Below, piece by piece: positions 22,733 through 31,609 of a stretch of 64,000 nt of DNA. A model generated the notes under the pieces. That model was not told the DNA's origin and searched no databases. It was given only the letters and a program-made list of their open reading frames with translations. The stretch is from Hasllibacter sp963833115. Its GTDB lineage: Bacteria; Pseudomonadota; Alphaproteobacteria; Rhodobacterales; Rhodobacteraceae. Where the stretch lies: contig CAWHWS010000002.1 of the NCBI GenBank assembly GCA_963833115.1, positions 124,001-188,000 of the forward strand. Reading direction: 5' to 3'. Every line of letters begins with the position of its first letter. Within the stretch, counting starts at the first letter, position 1. Made by a program: the position numbers and the translations under genes.

Positions 22733-25249
22733 ATGCTGAGCGTCGCCTGGCGCATCGCGCGGCGTGAGCTGCGCGGCGGCACGAGGGGCTTCCGCGTCTT
22801 CCTCGCCTGCCTCGCGCTCGGCGTCGCCGCCATCGCCGCGGTCGGCAGCGTCGGCAGGTCGATCGAGGCCGGGCTCGAACGCGAGGGCGCCGTCCTCCTC
22901 GGCGGCGATGCGGAGATGACGTTCACCTACCGCTTCGCCACCCCCGAGGAGCGCGCCTGGATGGAGGAGGTCGCGACCCGCGTCTCCGGGATCGCCGAGT
23001 TCCGCTCCATGGCCGTCACCGTCCCGCCCGCCGGCGCCGAGCCCGACCGCGCCCTCACGCAGATCAAGGCCGTCGACGACGCCTACCCCCTCGCCGGCGA
23101 GGTCGTCCTCGATCCGCCCATGCCGCTCGCGGACGCCCTCGCGGATGGCGGCGCGGTGATCGAGAGCGCCCTGGCCGAGCGCCTCTCCCTCGCTCCGGGG
23201 GACGCGATGCGCCTTGGCGAGCGCGAGGTGCGCGTCTCCGCCATCCTGGCGCGCGAGCCCGACGGCGCGGGGGGCGGCTTCGGCCTCGGCCCCAAGACGA
23301 TCCTGCTGCGGGACACCCTGGAGGGCTCCGGCCTCCTGGCGCTGGGCACCCTCTTCGACAGCTCCTACCGCCTGGACCTACCCGAGGGCGCCGACCTCGC
23401 CGCGCTGGAGCGCGAGGCGGCGGACCGCTTCGAGGCCTCGGGCGCCCGCTGGCGCGACGCGCGCAACGGCGCGCCCGGCGTCGCGCAGTTCGTCGCCCAG
23501 CTCGAGAGCTTCCTCGTCCTCGTCGGCCTCGCCGGGCTCGCCGTCGGCGGCGTCGGCGTCGCCTCGGCGGTGCGCGCCTACCTCGCCCGCAAGGTGGAGA
23601 CCATCGCCACCCTGCGCACCCTGGGCGCGGACCGGCGGACCGTCTTCGCGATCTACCTGATGCAGATCGCCGTCCTCACCATCGTCGGGATCGCCCTCGG
23701 CCTCGTGCTTGGCGCCGGCGCGCCCCTCCTGGCCGCCCCCATGATCGAGGCCGCCCTCCCGATCCCGGCCGACATCTCGGTCTATCCCGGCCCCCTGGCG
23801 CGCGCCGCGCTCTTCGGCGTCCTGGCCGCCGGCGCCTTCGCGCTCTGGCCCCTCGCCCGGCTCGAGGACGTGCGCCCCGCCGCCCTTTTCCGCGACGCGG
23901 GCGGCGCGGGCGCCATCCTGCCGCGCCCGCCCTACCTCGCGGCCGTCGGCGCCCTGATCGCGGCGCTCGTCGGCGCCGCCGCGCTCACCACCGAGGAGCC
24001 GATGCTGGCGGTCTGGGTCGCGGGCGGGGTCGCGGGGGCGCTAGCCGTCCTCGCGGTGGCGGCGCTGGGCGTGCGCTGGCTGGCGCGCCGCTCGGGCCGG
24101 GCCGCGCGCGGCCGCCCCGCCCTGCGCGCCGCGCTCGCCTCCATCGGCGGCCCGCGCGGCGAGGCGGGCGCCGTCATCCTCTCGCTCGGCCTCGGCCTCA
24201 CCGTCCTCGCCGCCATCGGCCAGGTCGACACGAACCTGCGCGGCGCCATCGCCCGCGACCTCCCCGAGGTCGCGCCCTCCTTCTTCTTCCTCGACATCCA
24301 GCCCGATCAACTGGAGGGCTTCCGCGACCGCCTCGCCGCCGAGCCCGGCGTGGGCGAGGTCGAGACCGCGCCGATGCTCCGCGGCATCCTCGCCGGCATC
24401 AACGGCCGCCCCGCCACCGAGGTCGCCGGCGAGCACTGGGTCCTGCAGGGCGACCGCGGCCTGACCTATGCCGAAGGGCCGGGCGCCTCGACCATCACCG
24501 CGGGCGAATGGTGGCCCGCCGATTACGACGGCCCGCCCCTCGTCAGCTTCGCGGCCGACGAGGCCGAGGAGATGGGCCTGTCCCTGGGCGACGTCCTCAC
24601 GATCAACGTCCTCGGCCGCGACCTCGACGCGACGATCGCGAGCTTCCGAGAGGTCCCGTTCGAGACCGCGGGCATCGGCTTCATCATGACCCTGAACCCT
24701 GCCGCCCTGGCCGGGGCGCCGCACACCCACATCGCCACCGTGCGCGCCGACCCCGAGGCGGACGGCCGCATCCTGCGCGCGGTCGCCACGGCCTATCCCA
24801 ACATCACGGCCATCGCGGTGAAGGACGCGATCGAGCGTGTCTCCGGCGTGCTCGACAGCCTCGCCGCCGCCATCCGCGTGGGCGCGGGCGCCACCCTCCT
24901 GACCGGGTTCGTCGTCCTGATCGGGGCCGCCGCCGCCGGCACCGCCGCGCGCACCGTGGAGGCCGCGATCCTCAAGACCGTCGGCGCCAGCCGCGCCACC
25001 ATCCTGCGCAGCTTCGCCCTGCGCGCGGCCCTCCTCGGGCTCGCGGCCGGGCTCGTGGCGCTGGCGGCGGGGTGCCTCGCGGCCTGGGGCGTGATCACCT
25101 TCGTGATGGAGGGGGAGTACGGCATCGCCTGGATCAACGCGCTCGTGGTGGTGGCGGGCGGCACGCTCCTGACGCTGGCCGCGGGCCTCGGCTTCGCCTG
25201 GCGGCCGCTCGCCGCGCGCCCGGCGCAGGTGCTGCGCGCGCGCGAATAG
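22733..25249 (+). CDS. FtsX-like ABC permease (YbbP type)
   Basis: This 838-aa inner-membrane protein has the duplicated FtsX/MacB layout: an N-terminal helix (about 22-42), a large periplasmic domain, three helices around 255-395, further helices near 400-455, a second periplasmic domain, then three C-terminal helices (about 715-825). Segments such as LFSLRTLGADRRTVF-like RTLGADRRTVFAIYL and LKTVGASRATILRSFALRA are the coupling-helix regions that dock on the ATPase. It pairs with the ATPase gene 109 nt upstream. It probably moves lipids or lipoproteins out of the inner membrane rather than importing a solute. Confidence 0.9.
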   Translation: MLSVAWRIARRELRGGTRGFRVFLACLALGVAAIAAVGSVGRSIEAGLEREGAVLLGGDAEMTFTYRFATPEERAWMEEVATRVSGIAEFRSMAVTVPPAGAEPDRALTQIKAVDDAYPLAGEVVLDPPMPLADALADGGAVIESALAERLSLAPGDAMRLGEREVRVSAILAREPDGAGGGFGLGPKTILLRDTLEGSGLLALGTLFDSSYRLDLPEGADLAALEREAADRFEASGARWRDARNGAPGVAQFVAQLESFLVLVGLAGLAVGGVGVASAVRAYLARKVETIATLRTLGADRRTVFAIYLMQIAVLTIVGIALGLVLGAGAPLLAAPMIEAALPIPADISVYPGPLARAALFGVLAAGAFALWPLARLEDVRPAALFRDAGGAGAILPRPPYLAAVGALIAALVGAAALTTEEPMLAVWVAGGVAGALAVLAVAALGVRWLARRSGRAARGRPALRAALASIGGPRGEAGAVILSLGLGLTVLAAIGQVDTNLRGAIARDLPEVAPSFFFLDIQPDQLEGFRDRLAAEPGVGEVETAPMLRGILAGINGRPATEVAGEHWVLQGDRGLTYAEGPGASTITAGEWWPADYDGPPLVSFAADEAEEMGLSLGDVLTINVLGRDLDATIASFREVPFETAGIGFIMTLNPAALAGAPHTHIATVRADPEADGRILRAVATAYPNITAIAVKDAIERVSGVLDSLAAAIRVGAGATLLTGFVVLIGAAAAGTAARTVEAAILKTVGASRATILRSFALRAALLGLAAGLVALAAGCLAAWGVITFVMEGEYGIAWINALVVVAGGTLLTLAAGLGFAWRPLAARPAQVLRARE

Positions 25250-25250
25250 G

Positions 25251-25316
25251 GGGGCTCATCCCCACGGGGGCTCATCCCCACGGGGGCTCGGCCCCCCGAG
25301 GGGGCTCGGCCCCCGA
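25251..25316. repeat. Tandem 16-17 bp repeat, four units
   Basis: Right after the ybbP stop come two identical 16-bp units (GGGGCTCATCCCCACG at 25251-25266 and 25267-25282), then two 17-bp variants of the type GGGGCTCGGCCCCCCGA. Each later unit is itself a dyad (GGGGC...GCCCC), so the array can fold into one or more hairpins between the convergent genes ending at 25249 and 25323. It may serve as a transcription end for either strand. Confidence 0.6.
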
Positions 25317-25322
25317 GGAGGC

Positions 25323-25679
25323 TCAGCCGCCGCCGCCCGGGCCGCCGCCCGCGAACGTCTCGACCGAGGCCACGACCACCGCGTTCTCGGCCGCCGCCCG
25401 GTCCATCAGGGCCGCCTCCTCGTCGCCGATCTCCTCGCCCGCGGCCTCGCGCTCGGCGCGGCTGCCGTGGCCCGTCACGTCGAGCGGCGCCATGCCCGCC
25501 ACCTTCAGGACCGCCACCGTCTCGCGCACCGCCTCGGCCTCGTCCACGCCGGCGGCGTAGCACAGGAGCCCGGCGCCGGCCGCGCCGTCCGGCAGCCCGT
25601 CCCCGGGCCGCCGGCCGACCTCGACCAGCAGGGTGAACACCTCCGCCCTGCGCGCGCCCTTCGCCATGACCCGGCTCAT
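25323..25679 (-). CDS. Hypothetical 118-aa protein coupled to the cation antiporter
   Basis: The start ATG (25677-25679) overlaps the stop of the upstream antiporter gene as ATGA, so it is a real, co-translated gene. The protein is soluble, with a basic N-terminus (MAKGARRAEV), a mixed alpha/beta middle (GAGLLCYAAGVDEAEAVRETVAVL), and a Gly-rich end. No family recognised. The segment AEAVRETVAVLKVAGMAPLDVTGHG has the look of a small nucleotide- or amino-acid-binding fold, but that is only an impression. A role with the antiporter is inferred from coupling alone. Confidence 0.65.
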   Translation of the reverse strand: MSRVMAKGARRAEVFTLLVEVGRRPGDGLPDGAAGAGLLCYAAGVDEAEAVRETVAVLKVAGMAPLDVTGHGSRAEREAAGEEIGDEEAALMDRAAAENAVVVASVETFAGGGPGGGG

Positions 25680-26713
25680 GCCATGAGCTGCACCGCCAGC
25701 GCCACCGCGTAGATCAAGATGAGCAGGACGCTCTCGAATCCGATCCGCGCCGGCCCCGCGCGCTCGCGCACGATCAGCCCCGCGAGCAGCACCGCCGTCA
25801 TCAGGAGCCCGGTCGCCAGCCAGTAGAGGTCCGTCCCCGCCATCGCGTGGAAGATCGAGCCGTCCCGGTAGGCCACGTCCGAGGCGACGAGGAACAGCGT
25901 GTCGAACGTGTTGCCGCCGATGATCCCGCCCACCGCGAGCTGCAGCGCGCCGCGCCGGATCGCGGTCAGCGTCGTCACCAGCTCCGGCAGCGAGGTCACC
26001 ACCGCCGTCAGCAGCGCCCCCACCAGCCCCGAGGCGAGCTCGAACCGCTCCGCCACCTCGCCGCCGAGCTGCGAGATCGCGAAGCCCGAGAGCGCCATCG
26101 CCGCCACCAGCCCCGCGAAGGCCGCCACCAACGCCGGCAGCGCGCGCGGGTCGGCCTCCTCGTCGTCGGCCTCGTCGCGGGTCTCGCGGGTGCGCACGGG
26201 GCGCCACATCGGCCTCTCGCGCACCCGGTTGGCCGCGCGCACCCCGGCGAGATAGGCCGCGAACATCACCAGGCTCACGGGATGCACGCCCAGATAAGCG
26301 ATCTCCGGCCCCGCGAAGGCCGCCAGCGGCAGGCTCAGGAGGATCATGAGCTGCACCGCCTGGAACAGGTTCGCCGGCTCGGCGGCGGTGTGCTCGAGGT
26401 TGACGCGCCGGTGCATCAGGTCCCCGAAGGCGAGGAACAGCGTCTGCGCCGCGATCCCGCCCACCGCGTTCGAGACCGCGAAGCTCGCGTCCCCCTGCGC
26501 CGCCACCGTGACCGAGACGACCACGCCCGAGAGCGAGGTCGCCGCGCCCAGCACGACCGCCCCCACCATCGCCTCGCCGAAGCCGGTGCGGTCGGCGATC
26601 GCGTCGGCGAGCCCCGTCGCCCGGATCGAGGCCAGCGTGACCACCAGCGCGGCGAGGGCGAACGCGCCCAGCAGGAGCGGCGTGGAGAGGCCGCCGAGGA
26701 AGGATGACAGCAT
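25676..26713 (-). CDS. Calcium/sodium antiporter-type cation exchanger (CaCA superfamily)
   Basis: This 345-aa inner-membrane protein has about ten helices arranged as two related halves. The alpha repeats are ATSLSGVVVSVTVAAQGD followed by NAVGGIAAQT in the first half and TSLPELVTTLTAIRRG followed by IIGGNTFDT in the second, the ion-binding signature of YrbG/CaCA exchangers (G-T-S-LPE and GN-x-FD). In the first half the usual acidic residue of the PE motif is replaced by S-G, so ion selectivity may differ from YrbG. The central loop is acidic. It precedes the 118-aa gene in a two-gene unit. Confidence 0.86.
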   Translation of the reverse strand: MLSSFLGGLSTPLLLGAFALAALVVTLASIRATGLADAIADRTGFGEAMVGAVVLGAATSLSGVVVSVTVAAQGDASFAVSNAVGGIAAQTLFLAFGDLMHRRVNLEHTAAEPANLFQAVQLMILLSLPLAAFAGPEIAYLGVHPVSLVMFAAYLAGVRAANRVRERPMWRPVRTRETRDEADDEEADPRALPALVAAFAGLVAAMALSGFAISQLGGEVAERFELASGLVGALLTAVVTSLPELVTTLTAIRRGALQLAVGGIIGGNTFDTLFLVASDVAYRDGSIFHAMAGTDLYWLATGLLMTAVLLAGLIVRERAGPARIGFESVLLILIYAVALAVQLMA

Positions 26714-26791
26714 GGTGGACCTTCCGCGCGGCGTCCGGGCACAACCGCCCCGCGGCGAGCCGGGTCCGCCGGGGCCGCCGAGGCCGCGGCC

Positions 26792-27619
26792 CTAGTCGCG
26801 CAGCAGCTCGTTGATCGAGGTCTTGGACCGCGTGCGCGCGTCCACCTTCTTCACGATCACCGCGCAGTAGAGGTTCACGCCCCCCGTCGAGGGCATCGAG
26901 CCCGCCACCACGACCGAGCCGGCCGGCACCTCGCCGTAGCTCACGCCGCCGGTCTCGCGGTCCACGATCTTGGTCGACTGCCCCAGGAACACGCCCATGC
27001 CGAGGACCGAACCCTGCCGGACGATCACCCCCTCGACCACCTCCGAGCGCGCGCCGACGAAGCAGTCGTCCTCGATGATGGTCGGCCCCGCCTGCATCGG
27101 CTCCAGGACGCCGCCGATCCCGACGCCCCCCGAGAGGTGCACGTTGCGCCCGATCTGCGCGCAGGATCCCACCGTGGCCCAGGTGTCCACCATCGTCCCC
27201 TCGCCCACATGCGCGCCCAGGTTCACGAAGCTCGGCATGAGGACCACGCCCGGCGCGACGTAGGCGCTGCGCCGCACCACCGCGCCCGGCACTGCCCGGA
27301 AGCCGGCGTCCCGCCAGCGGTTCTCCCCCCAGCCGGCGAACTTGCTGTCGACCTTGTCCCACCAGCCGCCGCCCTGCGGCCCGCCCGGATGCGCCTCCAT
27401 GTCGTTCAGGCGGAACGACAGCAGCACCGCCTTCTTCGCCCACTGGTTCACGTGCCACGCGCCGTCCCCGCGCGGCTCCGCGACCCGCAGCGTCCCCGCA
27501 TCCAGGGCGTCCAGCGTGGCGTCCACAGCCTCCCGAACGGCCCCCCCGGTGGCGGGGGTGAGGGACGCGCGGTCCTCCCACGCGGCCTCGATCGCGGTCT
27601 CAAGGGCGGCTGCGTCCAT
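26792..27619 (-). CDS. dapD: 2,3,4,5-tetrahydropyridine-2,6-dicarboxylate N-succinyltransferase
   Basis: This 275-aa trimeric acyltransferase uses succinyl-CoA to make N-succinyl-2-amino-6-ketopimelate, the step two ahead of DapE in lysine and DAP synthesis. Left-handed beta-helix hexapeptides dominate the middle (VVRRSAYVAPGVVLMPSFVN, GAHVGEGTMVDTWATVGSCA, GGVGIGGVLEP). The N-terminal helical domain and the C-terminal segment around LYCAVIVKKVDARTRSKTS match the family, and the length is exact. Upstream on the minus strand are about 146 bp of divergent promoter shared with the VPLPA protein gene. Confidence 0.96.
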   Translation of the reverse strand: MDAAALETAIEAAWEDRASLTPATGGAVREAVDATLDALDAGTLRVAEPRGDGAWHVNQWAKKAVLLSFRLNDMEAHPGGPQGGGWWDKVDSKFAGWGENRWRDAGFRAVPGAVVRRSAYVAPGVVLMPSFVNLGAHVGEGTMVDTWATVGSCAQIGRNVHLSGGVGIGGVLEPMQAGPTIIEDDCFVGARSEVVEGVIVRQGSVLGMGVFLGQSTKIVDRETGGVSYGEVPAGSVVVAGSMPSTGGVNLYCAVIVKKVDARTRSKTSINELLRD

Positions 27620-27765
27620 GGTGGGCTCCTCTCGCGTCCGGCCTCGGCCTAGCCCCGCGCCGCACGGGGGACCAGCCCCGGGCCCCCGCGCCGGCCCGCG
27701 TTTGCGCCGCCCGGGGCACCTGCCTACGACGTCGGGACGACGCCGCCCCTTCGGAGGACCGCTCC

Positions 27766-28437
27766 ATGCGCCCGCGCCTCGCCGCCGCCCTCCTTGCCCT
27801 CGCGGCCGGCGCCGCCCCCGCTCCCGCCGCCACCGTCCACGACGAAGCGGTGGCGGGCGATGCCGGCGGCAGCTTCGTCGCGCCGCTCGCCCTGCCGCCG
27901 GGACCGTTCGCCGTCCTCGGCACGCTGGACGGCGGCGCCGGCGCGGCGCCGGGCGACGGGCCGGACGAGCAGGACACGTTCACCTTCGCCGTCGCACCGG
28001 GGACCCTCGCGACCCTCGAGCTCGCGGCGGCGGGCGGCGGCGCGGTCCGCGCGTTCCTCTTCGACGCGGCCGCCCCCGCGCCGGCCCTGCTCGCCATCAT
28101 GACCGCCACCGCCGCCGCGACCGGACGGTTCCGCCCCCTGGGCCCCGGCGCCTACGGGCTCGCCGTCCTCCCCGCCGGCGGCGCCGGCCCTGCGCGCTAC
28201 GCCCTGTCGCTCGCCGTCCGCGACGTCGCGCCCGTCCCCCTCCCCGCGTCCCTGCCGCTGCTGGCCGCCGGCCTGGGCGCGCTCGGGGCGGGGGCGGGCC
28301 GGCGGGGGCGGGCCGGACCCCGCCCGCCCCGCCTCCGCGCCGCGCCCGGGGCCCCATCGCCTTCGGGCGCGGGGCGGGGTATGGAGCCGGCCTGGGCCGC
28401 AGCCCGCCGAGACCCGCCGCCCGGAGCCCGCCGATGA
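27766..28437 (+). CDS. Exported protein with VPLPA-type C-terminal sorting signal
   Basis: This 223-aa protein has a signal peptide (RLAAALLALAAGAAPAPAA) and a beta-rich, low-complexity ectodomain (QDTFTFAVAPGTLATLEL), similar to the small extracellular PPC-like beta domains. Near residue 157 comes VPLPASLPLLAAGLGALGAG followed by GRRGR, the VPLPA-CTERM motif plus hydrophobic helix and basic stop. Such tails direct cleavage and surface attachment by an exosortase-like or rhombosortase-like system. Unusually, about 40 Pro/Arg-rich residues follow the basic stop, and the ORF ends in an ATGA overlap with the LOG gene. A frameshift near 28290-28310 could explain the extra tail. Confidence 0.7.
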   Translation: MRPRLAAALLALAAGAAPAPAATVHDEAVAGDAGGSFVAPLALPPGPFAVLGTLDGGAGAAPGDGPDEQDTFTFAVAPGTLATLELAAAGGGAVRAFLFDAAAPAPALLAIMTATAAATGRFRPLGPGAYGLAVLPAGGAGPARYALSLAVRDVAPVPLPASLPLLAAGLGALGAGAGRRGRAGPRPPRLRAAPGAPSPSGAGRGMEPAWAAARRDPPPGARR

Positions 28438-29267
28438 AGGAAGACCCCCGCCATCCCCTGCGCCACGCGCGCGAGGACCGGCAGAAGGCGCGCGAGGTCC
28501 CGCGCACGCCCCAGACGACGAGCCCGACCTACCGCCTCGCCTTCGCGGACGAGGACTTCCTGTGCTCCACCGAGCTGCGCGGCGTGCGCATGCAGCTCGA
28601 GATGACCAAGCCCGAGATGGCCCTCGACGCCGCCGGGATCGAGAGCACCGTCGTCCTCTTCGGCGGCGCCCGCGTGCCCCGCCCCGAGGCGGCCTCGGCC
28701 GCCCGCACCCCCACGCTCCAAGGGCTCGCCAGGTATTACGACGAGGCCCGCCGCTTCGCCGGCCTCCTGACCGCGCTCGGCGGCCCCGGCGAGTTCGTGC
28801 CCGTCACCGGCGGCGGCCCCGGCGTGATGGAGGCCGGCAACCGCGGCGCGATGGAGGCCGGCGGCCGCTCGATCGGCCTCGGCATCGTCCTGCCCCACGA
28901 GCAGGCGCCCAACGCCTACGTCACCCCCGAGCTCTGCTTCAACTTCCACTACTTCGCCACGCGCAAGATGCAGTTCCTCATCCGCGCCCGCGCCGTCGCC
29001 GTCTTCCCCGGCGGCTTCGGCACGCTGGACGAGCTCTTCGAGACCCTGACCCTGATCCAGACCGGCCGCATGGACCGCGTGCCCGTCCTCCTCTTCGGCC
29101 GGGCGTTCTGGGAGAGCGTGATCGATTTCGAGGCCCTGGCCGAGGCCGGCACCATCGCGCAGGACGACCTCACCCTCTTCACCTTCGTCGAGACCGCCGA
29201 GGAGGCGATGGCCGCCATCGCCGACTGGGCGCCCATGCCCCCGCGGGAGGACATCCCCGGCCGATAG
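28434..29267 (+). CDS. LOG-family protein (TIGR00730, lysine decarboxylase-like fold)
   Basis: This 277-aa cytoplasmic protein has the LOG Rossmann-type signature: VLFGGARVP, TGGGPGVMEAGNRGA and PGGFGTLDELFETLTLIQTG (PGGxGTxxE). LOG enzymes release the base from cytokinin nucleotides or, more generally in bacteria, hydrolyse the N-glycosidic bond of AMP-like nucleotides. The charged N-terminal 70 residues are an extension seen in the longer alphaproteobacterial group. The ATG overlaps the preceding TGA, and GGAG precedes it at 7 nt spacing. The exact physiological nucleotide is not known. Confidence 0.9.
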   Translation: MKEDPRHPLRHAREDRQKAREVPRTPQTTSPTYRLAFADEDFLCSTELRGVRMQLEMTKPEMALDAAGIESTVVLFGGARVPRPEAASAARTPTLQGLARYYDEARRFAGLLTALGGPGEFVPVTGGGPGVMEAGNRGAMEAGGRSIGLGIVLPHEQAPNAYVTPELCFNFHYFATRKMQFLIRARAVAVFPGGFGTLDELFETLTLIQTGRMDRVPVLLFGRAFWESVIDFEALAEAGTIAQDDLTLFTFVETAEEAMAAIADWAPMPPREDIPGR

Positions 29268-29334
29268 GACCGCTGGCGGCCGGGCCCGCCGCGCGCTATC
29301 GGGCGCCCATCGCACCCCTTCCTGGAGACATCCC

Positions 29335-29586
29335 ATGGGCATCGGCTGGTTCGCGTTCCTCATCGTCGGCCTCCTCGCCGGCTGGATCGCCGAGAAGATC
29401 ATGCGCCGCGACCACGGCCTGATCATGAACCTCATCGTCGGCGTCGCCGGCGCCTATCTCGGCGCGTTCCTGCTGCGCATCTTCGCCGGGGTCGAGGCGT
29501 TCGGCTTCTGGCAGGCGCTCGGCACCGCGGTCCTCGGCGCGGTCGTGCTCCTCGCGATCCTGGGCCTCGTCCTCAAGCGCCGCTGA
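29335..29586 (+). CDS. GlsB/YeaQ/YmgE-family small membrane stress protein
   Basis: This 83-aa protein is almost entirely three hydrophobic helices: FLIVGLLAGWIAEKI, LIVGVAGAYLGAFLL, and LGTAVLGAVVLLAILGLVL, ending in KRR. The GLLAGWIAEKIMR and NLIVGVAGAYLGAFL segments are the transglycosylase-associated (GlsB/YeaQ) family signature. These proteins are commonly induced by envelope or general stress; the molecular function is unknown. CTGGAGAC precedes the ATG. No EcfG consensus is seen in the short upstream gap, so stress control by that route is not supported here. Confidence 0.92.
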   Translation: MGIGWFAFLIVGLLAGWIAEKIMRRDHGLIMNLIVGVAGAYLGAFLLRIFAGVEAFGFWQALGTAVLGAVVLLAILGLVLKRR

Positions 29587-29727
29587 CGCCACGTCCGGGC
29601 GCGATCCTCCGGGCGCCGCCCGGGCGCGATCGCGCTGGACCGGCACGGCCCGCCTCCGGTATTCCACGCCCGGCGGGCACGAGGCCGAATCACCGGTCCC
29701 GAAAATCGTCCGGGCGCGCCACGTCGC

Positions 29728-29754
29728 CGCCGCGATCGCGCCATGATCGCGGCG
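29728..29754. promoter_or_regulatory. 10-bp inverted repeat in the protease leader region
   Basis: CGCCGCGATC (29728-29737) and GATCGCGGCG (29745-29754) are perfect complements separated by 7 nt, 65 nt before the protease start codon. As DNA it could be an operator; as RNA it could be a 5' UTR hairpin. The rest of the 232-bp gap 29587-29818 holds only a direct repeat CCGGGCGCGATC near 29600 and 29620 and no recognised promoter. Confidence 0.4.
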
Positions 29755-29818
29755 ATGCCGGCGGGCACGCGTCGGGGCGGCGCCCGGCCCGCGCCGACCA
29801 GGTGGGAGCGACGACGCC

Positions 29819-31606
29819 ATGCTGACCTGCTGCCCCAATTGCGGACGCACACATGATGAGGGCGGCGTCCACGGCTCCGGCGCCACCGGCGCGCGCTTCG
29901 ACGCGCGCGAGGTCGCGGACCACACCGCCCTCCTGACCGGCGACCCCGACGGCCGCTGGAACGCCCTCACCCGGGAGGGGGCGCCGGCCGTCGTCACCTT
30001 CCGTTTCTACGACGACGCCTCGATGCCGCCCTCGGACGATGCCGGCCCCGGCTTCGAGAACGACGGCTACCACGCCTTCTCCTCGCGGCAGGAGGAGAAC
30101 TTCCGTCGCGCCCTCGGCGAATACGAGGACGCCGCCGGCCTCCTCTTCGTCGAGCTGGACGCGGACGACGATCGCGCGATGATCTCGGTCAACCGCACCA
30201 TCGGCTCGGACTACGGCGGCTGGGCCAACTACCCCATCGTCTTCGGGAGCTTCGTTGGCGGCTCGGACGTCGTCGTCGACGGCGCGGGCAGCTTCGCGCC
30301 CGGCACCTTCGAGTACGAGGTCATCCTCCATGAGATCGGCCACGCCGTCGGCCTAAAGCACCCGTTCGAGATCGCCCCCCGCAACCCGGTCACGCTCGCC
30401 CCCGAGCTCGACGACACCTCCAACACGATCATGTCCTACAACGGCTCCAGCTTCCGCACCGGGCTTGGCCGGCTCGACGAGGACGCGCTGCGCCATCTCT
30501 ACGGCGGCTCCGGCGGCGCCGAGGGCTGGAGCGTCCGCGTCGGGGACGGCGCGATCGCCGTGCGCGGCGGGTCCGGCGGCGACGTGATGACCAATCCGGG
30601 CGGCGACTTCGTGCTCTACGGCCGCGACGGGAACGACCGCCTGATCGGCACCGGCGGCGCGGACCGTCAGTTCGGCGGCCGCGGCGCCGACCGGATGACC
30701 GGCGACGCCGGGAACGACCGGCTCGACGGCGGCGCCGGCGCCGACCGCATCTTCGGCGGCTGGGGCGACGACGCTATCCGCGGCGGCGCCGGCGACGACC
30801 GGATCGACGGCGACGGCCGCGAGGTCCCGGCCTCCGCCCTGGCCGCGAACGACACCATCCGCGGCGGGGCCGGGCGCGACCGGATCGACGCCGGCGAGGG
30901 CGACGACCGCGTTTGGGGCGGCAGCGGCGGCGACCGCATCCTCGGCAGGAACGGCGACGACCGCGTCTGGGGCGGCGCCGGGCACGACCGGATCGACGGC
31001 AATTCCGGTAACGACCGCCTCTGGGGCGGCGCCGGCGCCGACACCCTCTCCGGCGGCACCGGCGACGACCGCCTCTTCGGCCAGGCCGGGCGGGACACCC
31101 TGCGCGGGGGCGCCGGAGACGACCGCCTCAACGGCCAGGCGGGCGCCGACACCCTGCGCGGCGGCGGGGGGGACGACCGCCTCAACGGCGCGCGCGGCGC
31201 CGACCGGCTCGACGGCCAGCGGGGCGCCGACCGGCTCGACGGCAAGGCCGGCGCCGACGTCCTGCGCGGCGGCGGGGGGGACGACACGCTCCTCGGCGGC
31301 GGCGGCCGGGACCGCCTCTTCGGCGGCGCCGGCGACGACCGCATCGAGGGCGGCGCCGGGCGCGACGTGCTCACCGGCGGCGCCGGGAGCGACACGTTCG
31401 TCTTCGCCGCGGATGCCGGGGGCGGCGGCGCCGACCGCATCACCGACTGGAGCGGCGCCGACCGCATCGACCTGACCGGCGCGCGCGCCGCGGGCGATCC
31501 CCTGCTCGAGGCCGTCGGCGACGACGTCCTGCTGTCCTACGGCGCGGTGGAGGTCCTCATCCTGGACGCCCGCATCGCCGAGGTCGAGGACGCCCTCCTC
31601 ACCTGA
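29819..31606 (+). CDS. Secreted RTX metalloprotease (serralysin-like, metzincin)
   Basis: This 595-aa protein has an N-terminal astacin/serralysin-type protease domain with the zinc motif HEIGHAVGLKHP at 171-182 and the Met-turn SNTIMSYN around 201-208. From about 255 to 520 run many RTX nonapeptides (GGxGxDxLx type), often degenerate to GADRLDG, which bind Ca2+ and form beta rolls. The C-terminal peptidase M10 and type I secretion region contains GGAGSDTFVFA and DRITDWSGADRIDL. There is no N-terminal signal peptide, as expected for type I export. The start MLTCCPNCGRTH is cysteine-rich, unusual for this family. No transporter gene is adjacent. Confidence 0.92.
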   Translation: MLTCCPNCGRTHDEGGVHGSGATGARFDAREVADHTALLTGDPDGRWNALTREGAPAVVTFRFYDDASMPPSDDAGPGFENDGYHAFSSRQEENFRRALGEYEDAAGLLFVELDADDDRAMISVNRTIGSDYGGWANYPIVFGSFVGGSDVVVDGAGSFAPGTFEYEVILHEIGHAVGLKHPFEIAPRNPVTLAPELDDTSNTIMSYNGSSFRTGLGRLDEDALRHLYGGSGGAEGWSVRVGDGAIAVRGGSGGDVMTNPGGDFVLYGRDGNDRLIGTGGADRQFGGRGADRMTGDAGNDRLDGGAGADRIFGGWGDDAIRGGAGDDRIDGDGREVPASALAANDTIRGGAGRDRIDAGEGDDRVWGGSGGDRILGRNGDDRVWGGAGHDRIDGNSGNDRLWGGAGADTLSGGTGDDRLFGQAGRDTLRGGAGDDRLNGQAGADTLRGGGGDDRLNGARGADRLDGQRGADRLDGKAGADVLRGGGGDDTLLGGGGRDRLFGGAGDDRIEGGAGRDVLTGGAGSDTFVFAADAGGGGADRITDWSGADRIDLTGARAAGDPLLEAVGDDVLLSYGAVEVLILDARIAEVEDALLT

Positions 31607-31609
31607 CCC

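Noticed and set aside
30600..31400. Repetitive DNA that could be mistaken for a tandem array or CRISPR
   Set aside because: The repeats are in-frame RTX nonapeptide codons of the protease, with no fixed spacer or direct-repeat structure.
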